Source: Sinohyriopsis cumingii (Eukaryota > Mollusca > Bivalvia > Unionida > Unionidae). From it: a DNA stretch of 64,000 nt. The position numbers and the translations under genes were made by a program. Shown in pieces: positions 9,732-18,306 of this stretch. Where the stretch lies: positions 14,622,814-14,686,813 of the forward strand of contig CM068828.1 of assembly GCA_028554795.2 (NCBI GenBank), read 5' to 3'. The stretch's first letter is position 1, and the number at the start of each line of letters is the position of its first letter. Below the pieces are notes generated by a model, which was given only the letters and a program-made list of their open reading frames with translations, did no database searches and had not been told where the DNA came from.

Positions 9732-10292
9732 CTACTTTAAACAGGGCTGACAACGTTGTGAATGAAATTGTGATTTCCACTGTTGGAAGTCATTAGGCCA
9801 TTGATGGACACTACGTTTCCTAGCTTGAGACAAAAGATAAGCATAATGGTCACAAAACCATCGATCTGCTTTCACATCGTTTCTTGAAGAAGAACGAGGA
9901 TCAAAATGAGTCACTAAATGTTCTAAGGAATAGCCCAGGTTGCGATGATGCAGAAAATACACACAATATTGTCCACACACCAAGGAATCTGTGCCTTGTA
10001 ATTTCACATTATTGAATCGGGTGGTCTGAGCATTTCTTCTCATAAAGTCAATGATATCGTCTTCAAAAGGGGGCAATCCGTACGAATCAAAATATTCCAC
10101 ACATCCTTCTTGAGGAAAGTAGACGGTTACCCAGTGGGTTCCTGGGAGATGACTGTCGTCCGTGTTGATCACGTAAGCTTGATGGTCTTTAGGTTTGCGA
10201 TGAGGGAGTTCATCTTTAGCACAGACGACAGGATTCCAAGAAGCCGTATACGAACTGTGGTTCAAAAGGTAATAAAGTTCCCAGGTATCCAT
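9732..10292 (-). CDS. Adenovirus-type cysteine protease (Polinton PRO)
   Basis: In the family this protease matures capsid proteins inside the virion. From the ATG at 10290-10292 the product is about 186 residues (MDTWELYYLLN onward), close to adenoviral protease length. The catalytic order His, Asp/Glu, Cys is visible: GTHWVTVYF, EYFDSYG and the Cys in GQYCVYFLHHR. The frame looks whole. A slightly longer frame begins at a non-ATG codon at 10316. It lies 20 bases downstream of the small Cys/His gene and is the last gene of the main cluster. Confidence 0.9.
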   Translation of the reverse strand: MDTWELYYLLNHSSYTASWNPVVCAKDELPHRKPKDHQAYVINTDDSHLPGTHWVTVYFPQEGCVEYFDSYGLPPFEDDIIDFMRRNAQTTRFNNVKLQGTDSLVCGQYCVYFLHHRNLGYSLEHLVTHFDPRSSSRNDVKADRWFCDHYAYLLSQARKRSVHQWPNDFQQWKSQFHSQRCQPCLK

Positions 10293-10312
10293 TGATTTGT
10301 GTGGTTTTTTCT

Positions 10313-10816
10313 TCACAGGTAATGATAAGTCATCAATTCGATCCTGACCTTTTGCTTGAAAATGTCTGACAAGTAAAAGGCGTTTGGCTCCGACTTCTTA
10401 TTCTGGTCCAAGAGAGATTCGATGCGACGGCGCTCCAGAGACGTTAATGAAGGAGAAGAATGTTTATCAAAGCCTTTATACCACTCGTTCAACACGAATT
10501 CTATCTCGATGACACCCCAAGCTTTGTCCAGATATTCGTCCAATTTTTCTTCTTGGCTCAACATCAGGCATTTGTCGTGTTGAATTTGACTGGGATGATC
10601 GTTGTGACATCCATAGCACTCTTCCTTGATCAATTCTTTCATTACATCTGTCAGGAATGTAGCAAAACAGGAAACTAAATGGGCTTCTTGTTCTGGCCAT
10701 CTTGACTTCATCATTATCACTTCTTTGTCTTTGTCTTGGGATTCTTCTTCCACAGTTTCCTCACATTCCATCTCCAAAGTTTCTCCACTAGGTAAAGAGG
10801 GATAACAGTCTTCCAT
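10313..10816 (-). CDS. Small acidic Cys/His-motif protein of Polinton
   Basis: The 167-residue product has an acidic, Ser/Glu-rich first 35 residues, then a segment YGCHNDHPSQIQHDKCL around residue 70 with Cys and His placed like a metal site, then a helical tail. Similar HPSQ-containing small proteins are, as far as I recall, common in Polintons and related elements, but I know of no function. The frame looks whole, begins at an ATG, and sits between the capsid and protease genes in the minus-strand cluster. Confidence 0.65.
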   Translation of the reverse strand: MEDCYPSLPSGETLEMECEETVEEESQDKDKEVIMMKSRWPEQEAHLVSCFATFLTDVMKELIKEECYGCHNDHPSQIQHDKCLMLSQEEKLDEYLDKAWGVIEIEFVLNEWYKGFDKHSSPSLTSLERRRIESLLDQNKKSEPNAFYLSDIFKQKVRIELMTYHYL

Positions 10817-10821
10817 GGCTT

Positions 10822-12129
10822 CTAATAATCTAGAATAACTTCTCTCAAACTGTTGATTTCTATGGTATTATCAAATTCTGCATACAGGATGACGTTCACT
10901 GTGTTCTCTGCGGGTAAAGGTTCTTCAAACTGAATTTCCACACGAATCTGGCCGGATTTTATAGGGTGGAAATGTCCCTCGTCGCTGCCTTGGTCTGGAG
11001 TGAAATCGAAAGCCCACAAAGCATAATCCTCGTATGTAATACCGTGACTGGTGCTGATTCCTAACTGTCCGGTGGCTTCGTACAGGGACAAGTACGATCT
11101 CAAATAATTCCTGTCACCAAACTTAGGTTCGAAAGGTCGGGTACACAAGGTCTTGCCATCGCGACTGACTTCGATTTTGGACACATTGTAATGTTGAAAG
11201 TTGAAAGGATTTTCATGGTAGGTTCCGTTGAAGGCTGAATTCTTGACGATACCAACAATCAAACGCTTGAGTAACTGTCCTTGGAACAGATGGTCTTCGA
11301 TCATGGATCGCTGTCCAGTGGGAATCGTGAACGTTTTCACTTCCACTCGTCGGATCGGATACTTGGCGGTCGTTCTGCTCAATGTCTGACTGATGTCGTT
11401 TCCCACTTTAGGTAACACTTCCACACGACGCACGTAGAATCTGGCTTTTTGAATGATAGTTTTGTAAGTGGCATCACGAGCAGCCATCAAATGGAAAGCG
11501 GCACTGCTGCGATTCAGTCTCAGACGGATATCCACCCCGTTCAGCAAATATTTCTCTTGCAACCACATGTCCAAATACAAAGGATCCATCAGTTCTAAAG
11601 TGCGACTTAGTGCAATTTTCGATCGTCGTTCTACAAATCCCGTTAAATTTGAATCATTCCCAGCAATTGCAATGGTGTCAAACTTAGTCGCTTTGTCAGG
11701 TTTCCATACCACGCAAGCATCCAGATGAGTGTTCTTGGCTTCTTTTCCGTACGTCAAGAGATTTTCCAGGTACGCTCGGTAAGGGTAAGTATCCATGCTG
11801 CTGCTGACGAGTTTGTTATTCAAGTACAAGTCCACGTCGCTAAACAAGAAATGCATGAAATTATTGACGGGAGCTACTGCTTCATCAGCGTCTAGGTTAG
11901 CCTTGGATGGTTCGATCACTTTCACTTTCAAGCACAGGTAACTGCTATTCAGATCGACGTAATCTTCGGGTTGTCCTTTGATTTCAAACTCGATGGGAGC
12001 GGAATCGGTCAATGAGGAGACGGGATGAAATTCCACCCACTGGGATTCTTGCATCGTCATCATGGTGGGTGGCATGGCAAACAGATCCAGTTCCGTCTTG
12101 GAACAAGCGCAAGATTCTCGGTGCATCAT
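10822..12129 (-). CDS. Major capsid protein (hexon-like, double jelly roll)
   Basis: From the ATG at 12127-12129 the product is about 435 residues. Family marks are plain: YVDLNSSYLCLKVKV, FSDVDLYLNNKLVSS, YPYRAYLENLLTYG, QEKYLLNGVDIRLRL, AKYPIRRVEVKTFTIP, FNGTYHENPFNFQHYN. Invertebrate databases often list relatives under an F54H12.2-like label. In the family it forms the trimeric facets of an icosahedral capsid. The frame looks whole. It lies between the small basic protein gene and the Cys/His gene. Confidence 0.9.
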   Translation of the reverse strand: MMHRESCACSKTELDLFAMPPTMMTMQESQWVEFHPVSSLTDSAPIEFEIKGQPEDYVDLNSSYLCLKVKVIEPSKANLDADEAVAPVNNFMHFLFSDVDLYLNNKLVSSSMDTYPYRAYLENLLTYGKEAKNTHLDACVVWKPDKATKFDTIAIAGNDSNLTGFVERRSKIALSRTLELMDPLYLDMWLQEKYLLNGVDIRLRLNRSSAAFHLMAARDATYKTIIQKARFYVRRVEVLPKVGNDISQTLSRTTAKYPIRRVEVKTFTIPTGQRSMIEDHLFQGQLLKRLIVGIVKNSAFNGTYHENPFNFQHYNVSKIEVSRDGKTLCTRPFEPKFGDRNYLRSYLSLYEATGQLGISTSHGITYEDYALWAFDFTPDQGSDEGHFHPIKSGQIRVEIQFEEPLPAENTVNVILYAEFDNTIEINSLREVILDY

Positions 12130-12151
12130 TTTTTTTCTGCGTCTCAATACT

Positions 12152-12577
12152 TTAATAATCGAAAACGTCTAAGTCTCGAACGGTTCTTCTTTTCTTTGTC
12201 TTTCTGGCTTTAGAAGTGTGAAGTCTGGTGAAAGGGTGTTTTCTTCGTCGTCTCTTTCTGCCTTGTCCTTGCTGAATGCCTGACCCGGTAGCGTGCAGGG
12301 CATTTATAGGTGTGTCTCGGCGGCCCAAAAGGTCTTTGCCCGTTTGCAGCAAGACATTTTTGCCTGCCCTCATGAAGGCTTCTTTAGGATTTTGTTTGTC
12401 GATGATGACATTTTGGAGAAATTCTTTGCCTTGCGTCAGTGCCGCATCTTTCAAGGCGTGCAAGCCGCGTGTCACCATCGGTTTCAACACAGGGGCCACC
12501 GAACGAAAGGCCGATTTTAACATATCTCCTAAACCGTGTCCTCGCTGTCCAGCAACCCCTCGGTACACTGGATACAT
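12152..12577 (-). CDS. Small basic virion-type protein (pX/mu-like candidate)
   Basis: The 141-residue product starts MYPVYRGVAGQRGHGLGD, has an amphipathic middle, and ends in a very basic tail (RKRRRRKH, KARKTKKRR). Place, size and a Gly-rich N-terminus followed by basic clusters suit a DNA-binding core or membrane-active minor virion protein, as proposed for adintoviruses, but the assignment is by position and composition only. The frame looks whole; its ATG (12575-12577) lies four bases past the end of the penton gene region. Confidence 0.55.
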   Translation of the reverse strand: MYPVYRGVAGQRGHGLGDMLKSAFRSVAPVLKPMVTRGLHALKDAALTQGKEFLQNVIIDKQNPKEAFMRAGKNVLLQTGKDLLGRRDTPINALHATGSGIQQGQGRKRRRRKHPFTRLHTSKARKTKKRRTVRDLDVFDY

Positions 12578-12580
12578 GAC

Positions 12581-13514
12581 TTACGAGTCGTGAGAGAACC
12601 GTTTTCGAAAATGGAGTTTCACCGTGACTTTTCCTTTGGTGAATGGAATATTTTGTCCCAGATCTCCTTTTATAGCAATGTTGACCGTGTCCAAATACGT
12701 CTTGCTGACAAGCAAATAGTGAGGATGTACAAATTCGCGGTGGACGTGATAAGTGTTTCCACCTTCCTAGTCAGCGTTCGTGGCATAATCTTCTTTGAAA
12801 GGAATGACACGCAGTAACGGCACAGAGGTGTGTCCCACCACGTTGTACTCCACCACATCGGAATACACGAAAATCAAATTCAGTCCTTGGTTCAGTTCTA
12901 CCGGGGCACGAAATAACTTGCTAAAAGACTCGTTGTCGTAAATGATTGGTAATTCCTTTTTCTTGATCATGGCCATTCTCATGTCCATGTCTCCGCCCAA
13001 CATGTCAAACAATTCAGGACAAAATAAAATGGACACGATTTTACTCCCGTCAAATTTCATCAAGAAGCGACGAGCTGCTTTGTGGTATTCCAGGGTGACA
13101 CTTTTTTTGACACTTTCCAAAAGCTTTAAGAAACACGACATTAAACCTGGAGGCTATGATGCTGACCAAATGTTGACCACTAAAATAATAGCCTGGAGGA
13201 ATGAACAAGTGATAGGCGGTGTACTTTTGACTTTTTGAGCTAGGGGTTTTCTTGTCATATTTGCCATAGGTATCCAAGTACTGTTGCAATGGTTCGTCAT
13301 GAACTTCCACATCAAAAACATTTTGATTGGGAAGGACATTGAGGACTTGGGTTGGGTGAATGATTTCTACTAAAGCCACTTCCCAATGGGCTTCGTGATC
13401 TAATGGGATGGCCTGAGGTAATTTGGCCGTGTAACAGCACAATGTGTTGTTGGGAAACACCTCCATGGAACTGTCACTGGGTAAGGTTAAGTAAAATTGG
13501 TTTTGGTGACTCAT
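12581..13514 (-). pseudogene. Penton-like minor capsid protein gene, broken
   Basis: The N-terminus (MSHQNQFYLTLPSDSSMEV) and later parts (VGHTSVPLLRVIPF and a final FTKGKVTVKLHF type segment) are those of the Polinton minor capsid protein, a single-jelly-roll relative of viral penton bases that fills the capsid vertices. The gene does not read in one frame, so this copy is broken, with one or two breaks. It begins in a 4-base overlap with the stop of the membrane protein gene. Confidence 0.82.
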
Positions 13515-13927
13515 AATTCCAGAGTTATGTGGCTGTCCGAGGGGTTACTGGACGTCAGAGGCGTGTCTCCGCCTAAAATTGGGTCGTTGTTGTTGTTATT
13601 GGACTGGTGACTGGCACTGGCACTGGACACAAGGTTCCCGTGGTTCCCGTTCGAAGAGAATTTCAGGGAGGGATTGGGAAGCAGGTAACCGATGCAACTG
13701 CTCAATAAAATGGTCCACAATTGTTTGTCTCCTTGTTGCAAACTCAAATTGGCAATGGCTGCCCCGATGACACAATACACCACGAAGATTTGGCAGAAAA
13801 AGACGATTTGCGTTTTAGGCACACGTTCTCCGCACCACACCCACAAGGGTTGTTTTTGCAAATCTTGTAGAGAAGAACTGGGTGAAGGATTGGTAGCCGT
13901 AGTAGCTGCGTCTGTGTGAAAGGGCAT
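13511..13927 (-). CDS. Small two-span membrane protein of Polinton
   Basis: From the ATG at 13925-13927 the product is about 138 residues. A Pro/Ser-rich start is followed by VWCGERVPKTQIVFFCQIF running into a first membrane span, a short loop, a second span ending in SSCIGYLLPNPSL, and a low-complexity Ser/Asn tail. I recall closely similar segments next to integrase genes in other Polintons, but know of no function. The frame looks whole and overlaps the penton start by four bases. Confidence 0.7.
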   Translation of the reverse strand: MPFHTDAATTATNPSPSSSLQDLQKQPLWVWCGERVPKTQIVFFCQIFVVYCVIGAAIANLSLQQGDKQLWTILLSSCIGYLLPNPSLKFSSNGNHGNLVSSASASHQSNNNNNDPILGGDTPLTSSNPSDSHITLEL

Positions 13928-13932
13928 GATGG

Positions 13933-15042
13933 TCACTTCTTTTTATAGTCGATGACTTGCGAAGCGTCCATCCAGGAATCAAAACTGGGTGGACATCCTT
14001 TCCAACGTACTTTGACTTCTTTGACACGTCGTCTGCCTACTTTACGGGTTCTGAGTTCGAGAATGCTTTCGATGTCGTACACGTCGTCTTCTTTTTTGGT
14101 GACACGTTGTAACTCGGGCAAATAAAACGTTCCTTTGAGCACTTCTCCGTTCATGTCTTCCAATTTATAGACGGCAGGATGACGGCCATGCACTCGTCCA
14201 GTGACGCGAAACAATTCGGTCGTCCAGTTAGGTAAGTAACCTTTGTCGAAAGTGAATTTGGTTTTGCCAATGCGCACCCAATCTTCTACGGCCAACATTC
14301 TACATTTCTTGGGGACAGCCCTCGTCGGGGACGTACCAAACAGGCGCTCAAACACCAACACTTCGTTGTCGGTAGTCACGTCTTGCGGGGCACGTCCGAT
14401 GCTTCGATGGTAAGATTGGTTGTACGCTTGCACCAGGTGCGGTAAGATGTCGATGTACTTCAGAGTGTGGTGATGCGTAAAATATTTCCACATGCGTTCT
14501 TTCAAAGTGCGTTGGAAACGTTCCACGATGCTGGCTTTGGTTTCTGGATTCTCGGTGGTAAAAAAATGATTGTCACGTTTCTTTAATTCTTTTTGGAAAG
14601 CTTGGTTCAGAAATTCGGTACCTTTGTCCGTTTGCCATCGAAGAGGGTGACGACCACTTTGTTTCAACACCCGTTGCAGGGCTCGCAATAACTCGCTGCT
14701 CGATTTGGAAGTCAAGGGCACGACCCAGGCAAATTTGGAAAAGACGTCGATGACACAAAACAAATATTTGTAGCCGCGATTGTAGCTGGCCAAATGAGAG
14801 ACATCGGCTAAATCGGCTTGCCATTGATGATCGATGCCTTCCACTCGGGTGCGATTTCTGGGAAACTTGCGTCGAATGGGTTTGTGTAAAGTGTAGGTAG
14901 CTTGTCCTTGTAACCATCGTTGCACTTGAGGTAAACGGAGACTTTTCAGTCGAGTTTTGGCAGCACGATACAATTTTTGAACTCCTGCGTAACCTGCAGG
15001 ATGGGAGGGATCGTAGTAAATGCTGGCTAAGACTTTTTCCAT
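13933..15042 (-). CDS. Retroviral-type integrase with C-terminal chromodomain
   Basis: The 369-residue product inserts element DNA into the host genome in the family's life cycle. The rve core shows the acidic residues in WQADLAD (about D77), QTDKGTEF (about D139) and SIVERFQRTL (about E174). The last 55 residues (YDIESILELRTRK, VKVRWKGCPPSFDSWM) form a chromodomain, which in other integrases steers insertion to marked chromatin. The frame looks whole and starts at an ATG. The 6-bp target duplication fits this enzyme class. Confidence 0.92.
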   Translation of the reverse strand: MEKVLASIYYDPSHPAGYAGVQKLYRAAKTRLKSLRLPQVQRWLQGQATYTLHKPIRRKFPRNRTRVEGIDHQWQADLADVSHLASYNRGYKYLFCVIDVFSKFAWVVPLTSKSSSELLRALQRVLKQSGRHPLRWQTDKGTEFLNQAFQKELKKRDNHFFTTENPETKASIVERFQRTLKERMWKYFTHHHTLKYIDILPHLVQAYNQSYHRSIGRAPQDVTTDNEVLVFERLFGTSPTRAVPKKCRMLAVEDWVRIGKTKFTFDKGYLPNWTTELFRVTGRVHGRHPAVYKLEDMNGEVLKGTFYLPELQRVTKKEDDVYDIESILELRTRKVGRRRVKEVKVRWKGCPPSFDSWMDASQVIDYKKK

Positions 15043-15061
15043 TTTTGTGTTTGTTTGTGTG

Positions 15062-15760
15062 TTAATAAGTTACCCACTCCTCGGTGATGCTACTTTGGGT
15101 GGGTCGAAAGGGTGGTTTAGAAACGGATTTACGTGTCCGATGGGCTACGGGAGTAGAAGTCGAAGGTAGTGGTGGTGGAGGTGGCAATGGAATGGCTTTG
15201 GTCTTCTTTTCTTTTTTCACTTCTGGTTTCCCTTCTTTCTTTTTCACTTCTGTCGAAGGAGGAGTGGACATCATCTTTTTAACCCAAGCTTTCATTTCTT
15301 CTCGTTGGGGTGTGGGGGACGGGGTCAACAAGGATGATGAAATCTTACTCGAAATGGGAGCTGCTGACGGTGTTTGAAACACTTCTCGCATCTCTTCTTC
15401 CTCAGGTCTTCGTGGGGTAGCATCTCTGGTGACCTCTGGGGATGGTAGTAGTGGTGGTGGTAGTGACGATGGTGCTGGACTTTTCATCAAGGTCTTAAAA
15501 TCTTTCAGAGTGGGTCGAGCTGTTTCGTCTAAAGCTTTCTGGTGAAAGAGTTGCAGTCGTTGCAAGAGTTGACCGTACTTTTGCGATTTTTCTGTTTCGG
15601 ACAAATCTTGGCATTCCATCAAGGACTGCAATTCGTGTTGTAACTGGGACATCTTGCTCAAATTGGGATTGGGAGGTAAATGCGGGGTGCGTTGTTCTTG
15701 CCAACGATGGTATTCCATCCATCGTTTGTAAGGCACTAAAGCCAGTTTTCGTCCTCCCAT
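15062..15760 (-). CDS. Pro-rich Polinton protein of unknown function
   Basis: The first in-frame ATG (15758-15760) gives about 232 residues (MGGRKLALVPYKRWMEYHRW onward); the frame is open a little further upstream without an ATG. A helical N-terminal part with LSKMSQLQHELQSLM is followed by a long Pro/Ser/Thr-rich and Lys-rich tail with two proline runs. I have the impression that proteins with this LVPYKRW-type start recur in Polintons, but I cannot name one. It lies just upstream of the integrase. Confidence 0.6.
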   Translation of the reverse strand: MGGRKLALVPYKRWMEYHRWQEQRTPHLPPNPNLSKMSQLQHELQSLMECQDLSETEKSQKYGQLLQRLQLFHQKALDETARPTLKDFKTLMKSPAPSSLPPPLLPSPEVTRDATPRRPEEEEMREVFQTPSAAPISSKISSSLLTPSPTPQREEMKAWVKKMMSTPPSTEVKKKEGKPEVKKEKKTKAIPLPPPPPLPSTSTPVAHRTRKSVSKPPFRPTQSSITEEWVTY

Positions 15761-15809
15761 GGGGTTGTCAGGGGTCGATTCTGAGATCTTGGGACTTCCG
15801 AGGGTCTTT

Positions 15810-16215
15810 TTATCTTGCTCCCACCAGTCCTCCCAACATGGTTCCCAAGACACCTTTCAGTAAGGGACCTAACAAGAGGGGTAAAATGCCTCCACGTTGG
15901 ACCAACATCTTCTTCTTTTGACGAATGGGAATTTTCTTTTGAACCATTTGGCGAAGAACGTGACGATGTTTGCCTAAGCATTGTTTCTGGTGTTTGGACA
16001 AAGGGATCGTGCCTTTCAAGACGTTCAAACAACATTCGCACACGGTATCGATGACCTCTTTGGAGGCTGATTGAATGAGGTTTATTTCGTAGAGATGGAG
16101 AAGCTTTGGACATGACAGATAACATGTCCCCATGTTTGACTAAACGAGGAGGCAGTCCTTTTCTTTTCTTTCCTTGGGGTTGTTTAGAAGAGGGATGTTT
16201 TCTGGAGGGTGGCAT
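15810..16215 (-). pseudogene. Small basic Polinton protein (KGTIPL family), broken
   Basis: It begins at an ATG with a Lys/Pro-rich stretch (MPPSRKHPSSKQPQGKKRKG). Later parts carry the family signature CCLNVLKGTIPLSKHQK and a basic run leading to a Gly-Gly and a hydrophobic Leu/Gly tail (GPLLKGVLGTMLGG). Proteins of this kind are common in Polintons and their structure suggests a small virion or membrane-active protein, but the role is unknown to me. The gene is broken (about one break). Confidence 0.65.
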
Positions 16216-16354
16216 CTTTGAGTCTTCAGGAGCACCAAAAACACTGATACCCTACTTGGTCACACACCTTTTTTATACTGGAACGCGTCGCCACTGATTG
16301 TCTTTACGTCGTATCAACTTGAGGACAGGCATGACACGTCGTGAAGGGGTACGC

Positions 16355-17222
16355 CTACGGACTAAATCGAGCCAGTTCTTGCTTGGACAAATCCAGTAAA
16401 CTTTGTAACATGCCCGATCTTTCTTGGACTTTGATTTTGGGAGAAGGTACTTTGTGAGCAGCAGGCACTGCCACTAAATTGGAGGGTCCTGCCACTGGGG
16501 AAGTTCCTCTTGGGGTCATCAACGGAGAAGTTCTTGGTGTGATCAACGTCTCCAAGTACTCTTCAGTTCTTGGTGTCATCAACGGAGAAGTGGATGAACG
16601 TGAGGCTGCCGGAGACGCGGTCACCGCCGTGGCAGGTCGTGGTTTGCGAGTGTAAGATTGCGTCCTGGCCGAAGTGCCTCTCTTGCGACTAGTTTTCTTC
16701 TGTGGGCTTTTCTTTTTCTGGGGACTTTTTCTGTTTCTTTTTCAGGAGGCTTCTTTTCTTTTTCCGGGGTGGTGTCTGGTAAGAGGAGGGTCCCGCCACT
16801 GGAGAAGTTCTCCTTGGGGACCTGGTCTTTTTCTTCTTCTTCTTGGACCTTCGTTTGACTTTTTTCTTGGGGAGAAGTTTGGGGGCATTAGGATCCCATC
16901 TTAAGAGAGAGCGAATGATGACCCCTCCTAGAGTACCGCTCCCTCCAGGTTTCAAAATGATTTGTTTTTTGGTTTGGGTGTCGATGCGAGGATCGGCCAG
17001 TTGGGTCAAAGCGACTTTGTTTCGATCAAAAAAGCGTTTGGTTTGATGAGGAATCTGAATGATTCCTTGAAGTAATTGACGTCCCGTCACCGTGAACCAT
17101 CGTAAGACTTCTTTGAGACTAGCGTCTAAGACACGAGCTCGTATTTGTGGATTTTTTTCTCGACTGATGCCATACAAGGCACGAATCAATTTGACGGGAA
17201 GATGCGACTGAAGGGACGTCAT
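16355..17222 (-). pseudogene. Basic, Ser/Pro-rich Polinton protein region, probably broken
   Basis: The likely ATG is at 17220-17222 (MTSLQSHLPVKLIRALYGIS onward). The first 110 residues are helical and end in a hydrophobic patch with KPGGSGTLGGVIIRSLL, whose layout echoes the basic run, Gly-Gly and Leu-rich tail of the 15810-16215 protein. Then come long Lys/Arg runs and Ser/Thr/Pro repeats (SPLMTPR, TSPVAGPS). The stretch is not one continuous frame, so I list it as one region with about one break. It could be two genes. Confidence 0.5.
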
Positions 17223-17289
17223 GTTGACGTTGTGTGAGACAGACGAAAAGGGTCTGAGGTTTTTATAGATTTTTTTTTGTGGAGTGAAA

Positions 17290-17766
17290 TTAAGTCGAGG
17301 ACGGAGACGTATACAGGACAGGCCCTCCGTCTTGGCACCAGTTGTGAAACAAGTGGGTAAGAAATCGCAAATCATCGGGGCTCGTAGGTTTCAAATCGAC
17401 GAGTAAATAGGCGAGTGGAGTTTGAGTGGCATCGTCGTACGCCTGAGTCAGCCAAGGCGTTCCTAACTGTTTGGCTAAGACTTGCACTTGCGATTTATCT
17501 CGAGGGCTTTTAAACAAGACCACGTAATGCGCTTTGAGACTGATGGAGCGATGGGCTTTACTTTGTTGAAACAAATTTTGGGTGATGTAAACGACACTGG
17601 CATTACGGTGATACCCTTTGCGCGTGAACCACAGTTTAATTTCTTCTTCGTCACAACGTACAGCATCGTACCCATCGCAAGGCTCACAATCGCATTCCAC
17701 TTCCGAAGCCCCACACTTGAATTGTGCCTGTCTAAACTTGTTTTGTGTTTCTCTGAAAGTATTCAT
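17290..17766 (-). pseudogene. Packaging ATPase (FtsK/A32-like), only part recognisable
   Basis: The segment from about residue 50 on (GYHRNASVVYITQNLFQQSK, SISLKAHYVVLFKSPRDKSQ, DLKPTSPDDLRFLTHLF) is the C-terminal part of the Polinton genome-packaging ATPase, with the conserved TQN sensor and FKSPRD. The first 50 residues are unusually rich in Cys and acidic residues and are not familiar. I can recognise only part of the family's usual domain, so this copy is counted as broken. The ATG at 17764-17766 is a guess. Confidence 0.75.
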
Positions 17767-17824
17767 CTTGTTCACTCGGTATTGGTAGTCCCAATGAACT
17801 ATCGATCTTGACTATAGCCCCTTT

Positions 17825-18283
17825 TTATACTAGTTGCAATGCAGTCTCAAGCTTGTACATCGTTTCTTTTTTATGTTTTTTATGTCTTGTTTTGGAAGGT
17901 ACCGTCTCTAAGGTACCGTCATCATTGTACCGTAATGTCATGGTTGGAAAGGCCATAGAAAGGTAAGGGCAGTGCGGAGACCATCGAGTATGTTCCAGAA
18001 TAGCTGAATCTTTATAGATACATAGATCCATTCGTAACTTCAGCCCACAAGCGAAACACTGTACTTCATATCCCAATCCTGACTCAGGTCCCAAGTAGAC
18101 AAATCCTGTTCTAGCTAAAATATGCGAAGAAGGTAATCCTTTCCTATCCGTAGGCCATGCTTGAAACGTGTCCAATCGACGGGCACAATCACAATAGTCA
18201 GGTAAGAAGAGTGGAAAATGGTAGGGTTTGAACTTGGAGTTCTCATCGGGTTTCTCACTCGATTCTTGCTGTGGCGAAGTCAT
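17825..18283 (-). CDS. BIR-domain (inhibitor-of-apoptosis-like) protein
   Basis: The 152-residue product starts at an ATG and contains one baculoviral IAP repeat at about residues 32-110: RLDTFQAWP at the start, then the zinc ligands in CFACG (C-x2-C), the His in EHTRWSPHCPYL and the last Cys seven residues on. The Gly that usually leads into the first Cys is replaced by a GLGYEV segment. No RING finger follows; the tail is short and basic. In baculoviruses and hosts such domains bind caspases or mitotic partners. Its place between polymerase and ATPase genes shows that it is element cargo, not a host exon. Confidence 0.85.
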   Translation of the reverse strand: MTSPQQESSEKPDENSKFKPYHFPLFLPDYCDCARRLDTFQAWPTDRKGLPSSHILARTGFVYLGPESGLGYEVQCFACGLKLRMDLCIYKDSAILEHTRWSPHCPYLSMAFPTMTLRYNDDGTLETVPSKTRHKKHKKETMYKLETALQLV

Positions 18284-18306
18284 CCTTCTGGTGGGTGGCT
18301 ATCCGC

